Shown: positions 43,684 to 64,000, counted from the stretch's first letter. The stretch: 64,000 nucleotides of DNA from Anabas testudineus (GCF_900324465.2 NC_046616.1:14224547-14288546); one strand, 5' to 3'. Notes: generated by a model not told the origin, from the letters alone. Program-made: numbers and translations.

Positions 43684-44272
43684 GTAAGTTTCATCATTTT
43701 CGCACAGAGCTGCGTTTGTTTCTGCAGCCGCCGGAACAGCGTCTGTGCCTGGACTAGCTAGCAAACCTTAGGCTAAAACTGTTAGCTTGTCTGCTAACAG
43801 ATGACCGCCATGCATCATTGTCGATTACTCATTTCTGGGACAGTAAGGTAACGTCAGTGATTGTGTATTGCGCACACACGTTTCATGTTTGTTAGTTATG
43901 AAACGTATTCAGTTGTGGTTTGAGTAGGTAGTGTGCAAACTGGCGGATAAAGACGTCATCTAAAAGTTGGAGTAGAAGTCTGTGGAGTACCACAAAAAAC
44001 TGAGCTAAGCAGATGACAGGACAACAGTATCTGTCTTCAGAGGATGCACACTTTGCATCTTGTGAGGTTTTTACGTGTGTTTTTGTTCCAGCAGAATAGT
44101 GATTATGTAGGTTTTCCATCTGTGAAAAGGACAACAAATGTGTACATTCAGTGTGCAGAGTTTAATGTGCTTCTCTCAATTATTCTCATTCAAAGGTGTA
44201 AATTGCTGACGTACTACTAGAGCTTCTAATGCTGTAAACAAATAGAAAAAAGACAGAGACCAGGAGGACAGC

Positions 44273-52195
<7,923 letters not shown>

Positions 52196-53130
52196 GCCCT
52201 CAACCTGAAACCTCAACTTCCTGAGCCAGACGGGAGAAGAACAAAGCCCAGCACGCAATACTTCACCATTAACATTTAGATATGTATAGATAATCATATT
52301 AATTTTGGTTTAACATTAATTACCTCAGCTGTGGTAATACTTTCATATGAACTGATCCTCTAGCAATGGGTGCCAGGATATTGCACAGAATGCACCTTTT
52401 TTTCTTTCTTCCTGAATGATGCAGTTTTGAGTTCTCACTTGCTTCAGAGCTTGTGTGTGATAAATAGGTTTTATGGGGAAACATTTGCCGTTGTGAAATG
52501 AAGAATCCTTATAGATTTTTATGGCTGCAGATGGGATTTTCTAATTACTAATTACTGTCTATGCACCATAGATTTTTTTTATTTAATGCTGCATGCCTTG
52601 TCATTCAGTGAATGACTGATCAGGGCGTGACCTGTGTATACATTTTAGAATGAGCACTTTTATACCACAGTGTGAGACAAAAGACTGTGGCCTCCAGACC
52701 TGTACATGGTCACACAGCATTTAGATGAGAAGTGTCAGAGTTTGTCATATTGCAAGTATGACCTCATGATGTAATACATAGTTATCTCTAGAGAAATGTA
52801 TTTTTATTTCTGTAATTGTTCAATAGTGTGATTGTGTTCCATCAAGACCATGTAAATTATGAATAACACATTTTCATCTTGATTGTTGTAGATGTGTTTT
52901 ATGTGCAAGCCAGTAAACAGCAACTTAACACAACTAAAATGTCGACATGTGAACTTGAAATGTCCAAACGCAATAGTTGCAAACAGGCGGTTTCATAAAA
53001 AGGGGAATATAACGTAACTCTTGTTGTGGGGGATCTACAGCAACAACCAGAGAAGATGTTTAGGTGTTTGCAAATCACATGTCTCCAGATGTTGTTGCTC
53101 TTGGAAACGAGCTTAAGCTGTGCGGTTCCG
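52196..53130 (+). other. rbm6 3' UTR and spacer before lrrc23
   Basis: No coding potential, and no canonical AATAAA was found in the first several hundred bases. Close variants only are seen (for example GAATAAC near 52860), so the rbm6 3' end is unresolved. Confidence 0.5.
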
Positions 53131-53135
53131 GTGTC

Positions 53136-53149
53136 GTTCCCATGGCAAC
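53136..53149 (+). promoter_or_regulatory. RFX X-box in the lrrc23 promoter
   Basis: GTTCCCATGGCAAC is a nearly ideal X-box (half-sites GTTNCC and GGNAAC around AT) recognised by RFX factors. It lies 161 bp upstream of the lrrc23 ATG. RFX/FOXJ1 control is established for motile-cilia genes, and lrrc23 is one. Confidence 0.8.
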
Positions 53150-53197
53150 GGCAACAAACGCCGCTCTCTGTGTACGTCAGACACAGTGCAGCTACCG

Positions 53198-53219
53198 TTA
53201 GCTAGCTAGCTAGCTAGCT
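53198..53219. repeat. (GCTA)n tetranucleotide repeat
   Basis: A TTAGCTAGC run of about 22 bp in the lrrc23 5' region, between the X-box and the start codon. Confidence 0.9.
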
Positions 53220-53309
53220 TTATCAGAGGGGTAACACTTAACTTGTCGTTCACCTGATAGTTGTTTACGTCTTAAGATTATTTATTGATGGTTGTTCCAG
53301 TTGACCAGA

Positions 53310-55746
53310 ATGTCTGATGTGGATGAAGATGCTTATTTGTCGGATGTAGAGGGTCAGGAGGAAACTCGCAGAGGAGAGGATGAGGAGGTACAAAGTTGGC
53401 TAACAGGCCATGCGGCTCAATTCTGAACTAAACTTAACGTTGACTTTTTATTTATATATTTATATAGATAGATAGATGGATAGATGGATAGATAGCTTTA
53501 AAAAGTCTTAAAAATCTTATATGTGCCCAGACTCCGTTTTTCAGTGTAGTGCTCAGCTGCTGGGTAAAAATCGTGGACTAAAGACAGTTTAGTATTACTG
53601 TGAAAACAATATTTAAAAAAAAACAAAAAACAACCCAGGTAATCCTGTCTAAACGAAACACAAGGTTTGTCATGTTTTTACAATAACAGATTCTGTGTTT
53701 GCGAGCTAACATTCACATTTAGTTATTTGTGGCACTAACTCAACCACAACATTAAATGATGGGGAAAGGTTCTGTAGTATCTAAGTTAGTGTTTTACGCT
53801 GCACTTCCACAGAAGCTATATTTTGTTACACATTTCAAAACTTTCTTAAATGTTTACATACCCTGCAGAGTCATGTAGGATATAGGTCTTTATTAGTAGA
53901 CGCATTGGTCTAAATCATCTTACAAGTTCCACACATGATGAGTAAATTGGGGTTCAGTATCATGCTTAAGGACACTGCAACATGTGGCCAGGAGAGATTA
54001 GGAATTGAACCAGTGTACTTGTGGGTCATGGATGACAGATAACTAACTGATTCAGAACTGCCCACATAGTAGTTGTATTTTACATATTGTTAGCACGAAC
54101 AACAATTTGAACAAGTGTCCAAGTGCAATCTTTTGATACCTCCCATCTCTGTGCTCCCCGAGTACAGGTCTGCCATTTGACCCAAGAAACCATAAGTCAG
54201 GGGCTCTCATTACTGTGCCGAACAGGAAATGGACTAGGACATGCGTTTGTAAAACTGGATCTAAAGGACAAGTAAGCAGGCACACATATATAGAGTACAG
54301 TTGGCTACCTTTGCCAGATAACCTGTTGGGGTGATGCTAACATAATTCACTTCTGATGTCATTTCACTGTGCTCTTCAGGGGACTCAATGACATAGTTGC
54401 AATCAGCAGTTTTATTCACATACGTTTTGTGGATGTGTCCAACAATCACCTCACTGATCTTTCTCCTCTGGCATCTCTGACCCAACTGCTTTGGCTCAAG
54501 GCAAGGGACTCTCTTTCTTTACTCACATAGAAAACACATTACTTTGACTTTCAGTATCATCCGCGCTAACTGATGATTGATCTTCGATGCATCTCTTGTT
54601 CTGTAGGTTGACAATAATGCTGTGGCATGCTTTAAAGGGCAACCTTTTGCTCAGCTGACGTACCTGCAGTGGCTTAGCATGGCAGTGAACCAGCTGACTG
54701 AACTGGATGGTCTGACTGGGCCTGCTTTAGAGAGCCTCATTCTTACAGGTCAGGAGGGGAGAGGAGTTGATCAAATAAAACTGTTATTTGAAATGAAGTG
54801 ATAGAACGACAGGAATTGTTCATTTTAACAGAAGAGTGTTTGCTATATGCCATTACATATTTTTCAGTCTTCAGTGCAACATTATACATAGCATTTTAAG
54901 AAAGGTCTTGACGTGATAATTTGGAAACTCTCTGACAGGTAACAGTATTAAGAAACTGAATGGTCTTCATAGTGGCTTTTTTGCCAACCTAGTCGTTTTA
55001 GAGCTAAGAGGAAACCAGTTGGAAACCACTGATGGCATCAACCTTCCCAGCCTGAAGAGATTATATCTGGTAATGGAACTACTATGATTTGGTTATTAGC
55101 ACTATCACTGATGAGGTCGATGCCTGTCCATTGGAGGACAGTGCTTATAAAATATTCCTGTTCTCCATCCAGGCCCAGAACAGTATCAAACGACTGGAGG
55201 GTTTAGAGAAGCTAGAACGCCTCACCACCCTCCATCTACGAGACAACCAGCTGAACTCTTTGGATGGCCTCAGCTCCAACATGAAGTGTCTTCAGTACCT
55301 CAATATCAGGTACACTTGAATCCCAATAGGGCACATCAGTGAGCTACCACATGAAATGATGTATGCCAGATCATATACATGTTTTTTCTTTTTTTTTTTT
55401 TTGTCTCTGTTAGAGGTAATGCAATCTTAGATGAGAATGCGCTACAGTGGCTTGCACATGTGTCAAAAACTCTGCGTGCTTTGATCCTTTCTGACAACCC
55501 GCTGGTGGAAGCGACAGATTACAGAATAAGTGTACTGATTCACGTGCCACAGCTGGAACGAATTGACAAAGATCCTGTCTCCCCAGAGGAGAGGACTGAG
55601 GCCCAGTTGAGAATTAAGGTAAAACTAAGCAATCATCTTATTTCCTCTTGTGAAATGATCAAACAAAAACTGTGCCTTTGCTGGATGTCCTATTGACATA
55701 TGTATCGTTTCAGGAACTTAGAGAAGAGGAAATATCTGAGCCATAA
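53310..55746 (+). CDS. lrrc23: Leucine-rich repeat protein 23 (radial spoke component)
   Basis: Eight coding exons: 53310-53387, 54168-54271, 54380-54500, 54607-54748, 54939-55069, 55173-55309, 55414-55618 and 55714-55746. They give 316 aa. LRRC23 is a structural part of the radial spokes of motile cilia and sperm flagella. The protein opens with an acidic leader (MSDVDEDAYLSDVEG), then the conserved block GLSLLCRTGNGLGHAFVKL, then about seven or eight leucine-rich repeats (for example VDVSNNHLTDLSPL, LELRGNQLETTDGINLPSL, LHLRDNQLNSLDGL, LNIRGN), and ends with the cap segment LERIDKDPVSPEERTEAQLR and a short acidic tail EISEP. The human protein is a little longer at the C-terminus. The intron after exon 3 (54501-54606) starts with GC instead of GT. 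Confidence 0.95.
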
Positions 55747-56290
55747 GATTTGTAATGATGACCAAAATGAGGAAGTGCCTGACCCCCTTAAATCTTCTGA
55801 AAATAAGTCAGTGATTGTGTTTCTCCAGGAAGTGTTGTATATCTTTATAGAGTACTATCTCTTTTTCCATAATAAAATTCGTGTTTCTTTCTGATGCCTT
55901 AATTTGGGTTACAAAGCAATGTTTTAGTGACTTAGGAATGAGAAATGAGTTGGTAAATGAACACTGGGTTTCCCTGAGTAAGGATGAGAGAGCAAAATCT
56001 GCCATCATTTCCCTGTTGGCAGTCATCCAGCTGAAGTTTAAAGCGACAGCAACCAGATGGCTTTGAGTGGAAAATCAACGTATTCTGTCCCCAGAAATAC
56101 AGATGCACAGCAAAGCAGACAATACAGATGTTTGTGACTAATAACGAAGTTGATACACAACCAAGAAACCAACTGCGATCACTGACAAATGTATGTTTTA
56201 TTAAGACTTCTGCTCTACATGCGCAGTTCATTCTGACCTCACTGGTATTTTGATTTGCACATTACTAAATAAAAGTAACTGCAGTTCAGT
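55747..56290 (+). other. lrrc23 3' UTR
   Basis: AATAAA at 55871-55876 gives a short UTR; another at about 56265 would give a longer one. A small open frame in between (55881-56066) resembles nothing I know. A CAGTT pentamer repeat sits at 56282-56308. Confidence 0.6.
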
Positions 56291-56308
56291 TCAGTTCAGT
56301 TCAGTTCA
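56282..56308. repeat. (CAGTT)n repeat
   Basis: About five tandem CAGTT units lie between lrrc23 and tkt. Confidence 0.9.
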
Positions 56309-56339
56309 TGTTCTTAGCTGGGGTGAATTTGGATCACTG

Positions 56340-56564
56340 CTCTTCCTCCAATGATCTGGTGGGAGTGGCTGTTGGAGGACACATAAGTCCCGCTCCTCCG
56401 GCTCGTTCCTCCCCCTCCTCGGTTGAACTTGCACCGGGCAGCTAGCAGCTAGCAGCAGCAGCAGCAGCAGCACTGAGTCGACAACACCGGGAAGCAGCCG
56501 TGAGACTCAAATACACTAGATCAACTTTCGGAGCGGACACGACGCGAACATTGAACCAGAAACC
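56340..56564 (+). promoter_or_regulatory. tkt promoter and 5' UTR
   Basis: A CCAAT box lies at 56348-56352, followed by pyrimidine-rich CTCC repeats (56393-56420). The probable 5' UTR contains an (AGC)n run at 56446-56472, about 95 bp before the ATG. No TATA box and no ATG between the AGC run and the tkt start are seen. Confidence 0.5.
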
Positions 56565-59500
56565 ATGACTAGCTACCACAAACCCGACGAGAAAACTCTG
56601 CAGGGACTGAAGGATATCGCTAACAAACTCAGGATCCACTCCATCAAAGCTACCTGCGCCTCTAACTCCGGGTAAGTCCTGCAGACGTCCTCATGTTGGC
56701 TGCACTTATTAAAATATAACTCGTTCCCCTAAGAGAGAGACTTCAGTGACGCACGCTTCACCTGTGGGGCCTGCTCACACGTGCGTAGTTAGCCACAACA
56801 CACTGCTAACGTTAGCATGCGGCTAACTAGGCAAACAGTTTGTAAAGCGGTAAATTTGAGTCTAGCACGTCGTGTAAGACTCGCGTTAGCATAAGCTGGC
56901 CATTTGTCAGCGTTTCTTTAAGGCTTACGAAGTTTACTGGTGGAGCTAAACCAATAGCAGCGTCTGCTTTGACAGACTATTTAACGTAATCAGTTTATTA
57001 AAGTCACCTGAGGCGGCTAACGTGTATTAGCAAACTAGAAATCACATGGTGGTCGTGCTATCCTGTCCGAAATGAGACCCTGAAGCATCGAGAAGAAGCT
57101 GAGTCGACAGCTTCAGGGTCTTAACAAACACAGATCATTGACAGGAGCCTGTTTGTGTGTGTGAGAGATAGAAAACGATACTGGTTACTCTCAGGAAATG
57201 TATCACGACAAGACCGGCCAGTCAAAAGGACACCTGAGGTGTTGCTTCATCCTGACAGCCAGACTTTCTCTTAACTTCAAGGAAGTGTCGCTGTTAAAAC
57301 AGGTCCTAGCGGGAATAAAGTTGGTTTCCTAGTTGACTGGTGTGTAGCTTTACGTTATTTGTGTGATCTGCACATTAGTGTGCCACTTGCCTTCCTTTAT
57401 TTCTGTCAGATTACTGTGTAATGTTCATCCTTAGCTGGAGGAGTTGATAACTGAATGAATGGATTTCACCTGTGTCCCAGTCAGTACCTGTAGCTGTCAC
57501 AGATCACCACTCTTATCTTTTAATAAAAGACTCTGATATATGTTTGACACTGCTTTCCCCTTCCTGAGTTTTAAAGCCCACACTCAACACATTATTCCTC
57601 ATTTGTCCAATGGGGAACATTACCATGCACCACAGTATCTGTTTATTCTTTTATGAATTTACTTCAGTTTTACTCACCTGCAGGTCGTCTCTCAACAAAA
57701 GGACAAGTGGTAAATGAAGCACTGGGTTTTCATTAATTTTTAAACATTAGTATTTAACCATGACCACGTTGATTAGGATACCTTTGTGCTTTACCAGCAT
57801 GAGTGAGATGGTGCCATTTTTAACTTGCCACACATAGGGAAGCTGAGATGCTGTTGGGTAACGTGGGATTTCTAAACATGTTGATTACAGTAGCTGGGCC
57901 CTTGTGCCGCAACTAACAGTTTCACAAGTTTGCTTATATTTACTTTGTTCTTTTAGATCTAGGTATGTTACAGATTAACAAGCTATTGACGTGGCTGATA
58001 AAACTAATTCTAAAACGCAGGAGGTTGGCTTAAAGTTCATTGTTCCTTGTCACATGTAGTGTTGGAAGTTTGTGTGAAATAACCACACTGTCCTTACATT
58101 TTTTTGTACTGAAGGGTCTTGTTATCAAACTACATTAAGGTTCTTTTGTGGGGTTTTTTCTACCAAGCTCACCCAACTGTACGCCTTCCTGAATGTAGTG
58201 ATTCATGCATGACTGTGCATGCAGTGTGAATTACTATTCTGTTTTTGTTTTTTATTTAAATGATGGCTTTATTTGTAAATGTCCACTAATGGTCTCTCTT
58301 TCTTTCCTCAGTCACCCCACATCATGCTGCAGCGCAGCAGAGCTCATGTCCGTGCTCTTCTTCCATGTCATGCGCTATAAAGCAAATGACCCTCGCAACC
58401 AGTGTAATGATCGCTTTGTGCTCTCAAAGGTTGGCAGAAAGTTCTATATAACCCACACTGACATTCTTCAGTTTTAGTGTCTGAGGTTTGGTAACACCAT
58501 CGTCTCCAAAATGTTCCCCCCACCCCTCATCTCTAGGGTCATGCTGCACCCATCCTGTATGGTGCCTGGGCAGAGGCAGGATTTGTGAAGGAGTCTGATC
58601 TGCTCAACCTGCGCAAGCTGGACTCTGACCTGGAGGGGCATCCCACCCCAGTAAGTCAGTTCTTCATTTGTACTCTTGTTTTCTTAGAGAGCAGAATAAT
58701 GTATGCATCACTGTATACAATGAAACAGTTTTCCACTAATTATTTTTAATTTGACAGAAACTGGATTTTGTGGATGTGGCAACAGGATCTCTGGGACAGG
58801 GTCTCGGGGCTGCCTGTGGAATGGCCTACACTGGCAAGAACTTTGACAAATCCAGGTGAGTATGTAACAAACCTAGAAACTGATTAATTTTTTCTTTTTT
58901 TTTTTTAAATTTACTTTGTGCAATTCTGCTAATTAGTACACTTAACATTGGCAGATATCAAAATTAATCTTGACATGTATGTGGGCTTGTTGCTTTTAGA
59001 CACAAAGTGAATCTTTTGTTAGTGTTTCTATGATGGTGAAATGTCATGCATACTGTTATTGACTCATCCTTGTTTAAACAAGACTGTATGTCCAAACTGG
59101 TTTCTTTTCAAGTTGTTCCTGATGCACCTTAATCTGTAAACTGGATAAATCTCAGGTGTTGTAGTTGTAATTGTGTTAAGTCACTTACTGGCAGGAGCAT
59201 GTAGCAAGGCCAAAAAGAGGGTGTGTACTGCTGCAACAGTAACAACCCCCCTCTCTGCACTTTTCCAGTTACCGTGTATACTGCTTGCTGGGTGATGGAG
59301 AATGTTCAGAGGGTTCAGTGTGGGAGGCCATGGCCTTTGCCTCCTACTACAAGCTGGACAACCTGGTTGCCATCATGGATGTTAATCGTCTTGGTCAGAG
59401 TGAGGCTGCTCCCCTGAAACACGACATGGAGACCTACCGCAAGCGTTGTGAAGCCTTTGGGTCAGTATTAACTTATACATGATGCGCCACTTCTAATGTC

Positions 59501-62500
59501 CTTTGAAAACTTCAGACAGAAATCTGTAAATTCTCTAAATTATAGGTGACCTTTTGTCATAGTTCTGCATCTGTTTGCATATTTTTGACCGTACTATGCC
59601 TCTTTCTCCTTCTCCAAAAGCTGCATGATTTAATCTGGTCTTTTTATTGCTATGTGCTTTCACACTGTCTTGAATTTCTTCTGGAAATGTCTTAATATAC
59701 ACTGTTGTGTGCCGTTTGTGTGAAGGTGGAACACATATGTTGTGGATGGACATGATGTGGAAGAACTGTGCAAAGCTTTCTGGCAGGCTCAGCAGGTCAA
59801 GGACAAACCAACCTGCATTGTTGCTAAGACATTCAAAGGCAAAGGACTCAAAAGTGAGTGAGGTTTTCATATAATAATTCTTGTTGTGTTCTCTCAATTT
59901 GCCTAACTTGTTTATTTCCTAACTGTAGATATTGAGGATCTTGATAACTGGCATGGAAAGCCCATCCCTAAGGACAGAGTGGAAGAACTCCTGAAAGACC
60001 TACAGGCTCAGATCCAGGTTCCCAACAAGACCTTGTGCCCTCAACTGCCCAATGATGATGCTGCACCTGCAGACCTCAGTCCAATCTCTCTCCCTTCACC
60101 ACCAGAATACAAGAAGGGAGACAAGGTACGTTTTACTCAAGACCCTTAATTCAAAGGCCAGTATGAACACTTGATGTTTTTTTTACATTTCTAGTAATTG
60201 AGCCCCTTCAGTCTACTGGGCAAAGGTCACTGATACAGTAGAATGTTATTCTTTTTGATTAGTAGTTGTTGTCTTAGTAGGTGGAGGCCTTACCCAACAC
60301 CCACACACCACCTGTGATAACTTTCTGACCCATATTTTTTAATATTTTCTTGGCATTAATGATCCCGTTATCTATCTTTGTTTCCTTTTTTTTTTTTTTT
60401 CCCTTTCCCTGCCTTGTCAGATTGCAACAAGACGAGCATATGGTCTGGCTCTGGCCAAGCTGGGTAAGGCAAGCCAGAGAGTGGTGGCCTTTGATGGGGA
60501 CACTAAAAACTCCACCTTCTCAGAGCTTTTCAAGAAGGCCTTTCCTGAACGCTACATCGAGTGTTTCATTGCAGAACAGAACATGGTACACAATATTTCA
60601 TTCATCAGTAATTTTAGTCTAGACATGGTTCCCTCTCTGTTTTAGTGTAGCTAATTTGAAGTAAGAGCTTTAATAATATTTTCATTAGGATTGTGTTATT
60701 AGGTCTCTAGCTTCAGTTTTCAGTAGTTGGTCCAGTCAAATGATTGACTTTAGCCTGTCAAATCCCACAACAGTTACTTCACTCCTCCAAACTTTGCTTC
60801 ATCATATCCACTGTCAAAAAGACTAACCCATATCTTTGTGTTTTGCTGTTGCAGGTAGGAGTGGCCATTGGCTGTGCCACCCGTGACCGCACAGTTGCGT
60901 TTGCTAGCACATTTGCTGCCTTCCTCTCAAGAGCCTATGATCAGATCCGTATGGGAGCAATCTCCCAGTCAAATGTCAACCTGGTAGGGTCCCACTGTGG
61001 AGTCTCCATCGGTAAGCTTACAGCAGAGGCATCGCTAGGGAATAGCAGTTGTTCCTTTTGTGGACATTGAGTGCAATCTGTCCCTGACCAACCTTACTCT
61101 GGCTTTCAGGTGAGGATGGTCCTTCCCAGATGGCGCTTGAAGACTTGGCCATGTTCCGTGCCATCCCAACATGTACAGTCTTCTACCCCTGTGATGGAGT
61201 GTCGACAGAGAGGGCTGTTGAGTTAGCAGCTAACACAAAGGTAGGTAGGCCATCATGTGGTAGTGACTGTCCATTAAGTTGTCTTAACAATCAATGTTGT
61301 AACACTGTATTTATTATTTTATTTTTCTTAGGGTATCTGTTTCATCCGTACTAGTCGACCAGACACTGCAGTCATCTACTCTCCAGATGAGAAGTTTGAA
61401 GTGGGTGTAGCCAAGGTAAACTATAACATCTTCATCAAACTCCTCCTCCATATATGGTTGGGGAGAAATAAGCATGTTGTGCTAGTAATGATACAAATAA
61501 CTTTGTATTACTGTTAGTGTTCAGAGACTGACAAAAGAAATTAGAAGTAAATGTGTATATGTTGTATTTGAGTTATCCGTTATTGTGATAATGGTTTTAC
61601 TATAATATACAACAATGGTATTTGTTACTTTGTTTAAGGACCCTAAATGGTAAATAACAAGCTATAGCAAGCTGCACAATTTCAGTTATTAATTTGAATA
61701 ATTATGTTTAAACATTTAAGGACCTTGGGGTTAGCCTTACCCAAACATCAAATCACAAATAGCCCAGGGCCTATGTAATTTTCTCTTTCTCGTTCTTATC
61801 GCAATAACTGTAAATCAAAAAAGGCAGGGGGCAAGGTTAAATAATATAATACGTTTCAGGAAATATGAACAATAGCTAACCATGGTGAAACAAAAAATGA
61901 TTTAAACAAGTTTGAACATTTGAAGGAATTTATTTTTAACATTTATTTTCTTTTGTAACTTGTTGCTTAAACATGCGGTGTAAACATTCAGTACTGAATT
62001 TTCCAAACACCTTCCAGCACATCACTGAACAATCAAGCATGTTAATTTGTTTGCATTGTGCTTTCACCATGCAAGTTATCTGCTCTTATGCATTGTAGAA
62101 GGTGAGAGGCATGTCTTTGCACTGTGCTCAGCACCTCAGACTGAACATCATCCATTGTATTTGGTGCCTCTGTCTTAGACCTAATTTTATCCATCATAAA
62201 TTATTGAAACATGACCCAGATCTAACAGGTGTTATATCAGAAAGCGAAGGCTGTTGCCTAGCACTACATGAGTCTTTAACATAAAGAGCATGGAAATGGT
62301 GTGAGAACAAATACTTGCTATAACTGGTATCTCTTTAACCTGCTGGTGCCTAAAGGCATAAACACTCTTTTAATTTTTTTTATCTGGATCATTTTTCGTC
62401 AGAATATAATTTTTAGTACAAGCCGTCTTCAATATTGTAGGGAGAAATTATAATGCAGTACAATTAAAATGCAGCAATAGGTAGATTTAACTCAACGGCA

Positions 62501-63260
62501 GTTCAAGTGTTGATCAATGGGCAACAAAACAAACATTACTTGGGAATGTCTGTACTTCACCAGGTGGTGCGCCAGTCTGACAATGATCAGGTGACCGTGA
62601 TTGGAGCTGGTGTTACTCTACATGAAGCTCTTGCTGCTGCAGATACACTGGCCAGTGAAGGTAAACCCACATTGCCCCCTAGTGGATAAATATAAGAATT
62701 AGTCTACGTGTCAAAACCACCATCCACAACTCAGATGTTTAGTTCAGGAGATCGAGTTCTCAGCTTTTGGTTTGATGGTATGCTTGAGAAGTGTCTTTAA
62801 AGTCTTGATTTTGTAATTTTTTACTATAGGGAAGAACATCCGTGTGATTGACCCATTCACCATCAAACCCCTGGATGCCGCTACCATTCTGTCCAATGCC
62901 AAAGCCACAGGAGGACAGATCATCACTGTGGAGGATCACTACAAGGAGGGTGGGTTGGTTTTCTGGAAAGGTTTCTTGGAAACTTGATATCTGCATTGTT
63001 CTTCTGGTGGTTTTAGCTTCTAAGTGAAAGTGGAATTAAAATATTTTTATTTATATTTTCTTTATTATAAACCTCTGATCTGTTCAGGTGGTCTTGGTGA
63101 AGCAGTGCTTTCAGCAGTGGGCAGGGAGCCTGGCATCGTTGTGACCCGGCTGGCAGTCTCTGGTGTTCCCCGCAGCGGAAAGCCCCAAGAGCTGCTTGAC
63201 CTCTTCGGAATCAGCGCCAAGCACATCGCTGATGCTGTGCGTCAGACCTTTGCAAACTAA
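56565..63260 (+). CDS. tkt: Transketolase
   Basis: Fourteen coding exons: 56565-56671, 58312-58429, 58537-58650, 58758-58855, 59269-59460, 59726-59853, 59929-60125, 60421-60585, 60855-61011, 61110-61240, 61332-61415, 62564-62660, 62830-62949 and 63088-63260. They give 626 aa (human 623). The enzyme moves two-carbon units between sugar phosphates in the non-oxidative pentose phosphate pathway, using thiamine diphosphate and a divalent metal in the cytosol. Visible: SGHPTSC with catalytic His37, the thiamine-diphosphate motif [14 protein letters not shown] ending at [19 protein letters not shown], the catalytic glutamate in FIAEQNM, and the C-terminal domain ending [18 protein letters not shown]. 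Sequence and length fit TKT rather than the TKTL paralogues, which lack part of the cofactor region. Fish have two tkt copies; I cannot say which this is. The 1.6-kb first intron is CpG- and GCTAA-rich at its start. Confidence 0.97.
57075..57121 (+). other. Perfect inverted repeat in tkt intron 1
   Basis: GACCCTGAAGC (57076-57086) and its exact complement (57110-57120) enclose a 23-nt loop, and one extra flanking A-T pair extends the stem. An internal AAGCTG/CAGCTT pair offers a competing fold. Its function is unknown. Confidence 0.75.
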
Positions 63261-63850
63261 AGACGGCACTTGATCTCTTCAGTCACAACTAACGTCCTGC
63301 CCAACTTGAAGCTACCTGGCACGATCATGTGAAGACCTATCACTTGTCTTTGCCTAAGTAACATTCTGTAGCTTTGACTTGAGTGCAGTGTTAGGCGTGC
63401 AGCATTGACTAAGCCTCTAGTGTTAATTTTGCCTTCTAGTACATTCTGCTGTTCCTGCGATAACATTCCTTCTTTGGACCTTGTATGTTTTGCAAGTGTC
63501 TTAGACAAAAGCATCACTAAATACTGTAAATGGAGTTTAACAGCTTTTGAAACTTGTCTCGCCAGCAGCCTGTCTCCATTCTCATTCCTGATGGTCATGC
63601 CCCATGTCTAAGCACTTGCTGGCACTGAAGCTTTTGAAGCGCTGTTACCTTATGTCATTAATCTAATGATTACTTTTCTCAGTCTTGATGATCTGCTTAC
63701 ACCATGGTAGCAAACTGTTCATTGTGTCAGTGTGAAATGTCGAACAAGTTGTTGTGAACAGTTTGACCACACAGGTACCACATGTTACTGGCTCCCAGGT
63801 TACCTGTTGTACTTACTGCTGTGATATGCTGAATTAAATGACCTACCCTA
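63261..63850 (+). other. tkt 3' UTR
   Basis: Non-coding after the tkt stop, ending with the poly(A) variant ATTAAA at 63833-63838. The last 150 bp of the window after it show no feature. Confidence 0.7.
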
Positions 63851-64000
63851 ATACTACTTGTTGTGTTTTCACCCATACAAGCTATATTAGTCATAGATGG
63901 TCATGAGATGGTCCCTGCTGGTGTTGATGCTTAAATCCCTCTATAGCCAATAGATAAGTTGACATGACTCTGATCACCTGGGTTTTCCTTTTAGACCTGG

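Noticed and set aside
55881-56066. A 61-codon open frame on the + strand after lrrc23
   Set aside because: It lies in the likely lrrc23 3' UTR between two poly(A) signals, resembles no known protein and has no recognisable promoter or splice sites.
61416-62563. The 1.15-kb tkt intron checked for a transposon or nested gene
   Set aside because: AT-rich sequence only. No inverted ends, target duplications or coding similarity could be seen.

Overview
The window is nuclear DNA of a ray-finned (teleost) fish. The evidence is vertebrate protein-coding genes broken by short GT-AG introns, long (CA)n microsatellites, a decayed Tc1-like transposon and a hAT-type MITE of the kind common in teleosts, and vertebrate-type promoters and poly(A) signals. 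No bacterial, viral or CRISPR feature is visible. The species cannot be named from the sequence.

Eight genes can be rebuilt exon by exon. All lie on the + strand: camkv (3735-11744, pseudokinase), uba1 (16443-26929, ubiquitin E1), a net1/arhgef3-family RhoA exchange factor (28760-34072), a USP2/USP21-type deubiquitinase (35031-38758), rhoa (40558-41780), an RBM5/6/10-family splicing factor best matching rbm6 (44273-52195), lrrc23 (53310-55746, radial-spoke LRR protein) and tkt (56565-63260, transketolase). Every exon chain was checked by hand for splice sites and codon phase. Predicted lengths are 809, 1057, 522, 403, 193, 946, 316 and 626 aa. Several of these (camkv, uba1, rhoa, rbm6) belong to the block found on human 3p21.31.

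Layout: 1-3.7 kb is CA-repeat-rich sequence upstream of camkv, with a possible 5' exon. At 12.8-16.4 kb lies a uba1 promoter region with two candidate first exons. A Tc1 fossil sits in a uba1 intron and a complete hAT MITE in an rbm6 intron. Between genes there is mostly 3' UTR, CCAAT/GC-box promoter and simple repeats.

How the genes relate: uba1 and the USP open and reverse ubiquitination. The arhgef3-like GEF belongs to a RhoA-activating family and lies about 6 kb upstream of rhoa. The others are unrelated in function and look like ordinary conserved synteny.

I see no wholly new biological system. The items most worth a second look are: a near-ideal RFX X-box in the lrrc23 promoter; a six-tract G-quadruplex motif just after the uba1 stop; a cluster of three perfect hairpins with C/D-box-like ends in a uba1 intron; an rbm6 C-terminus whose G-patch stops early; a GC-AG intron in lrrc23; and a long camkv tail with a predicted helix that I do not recall in the mammalian protein.
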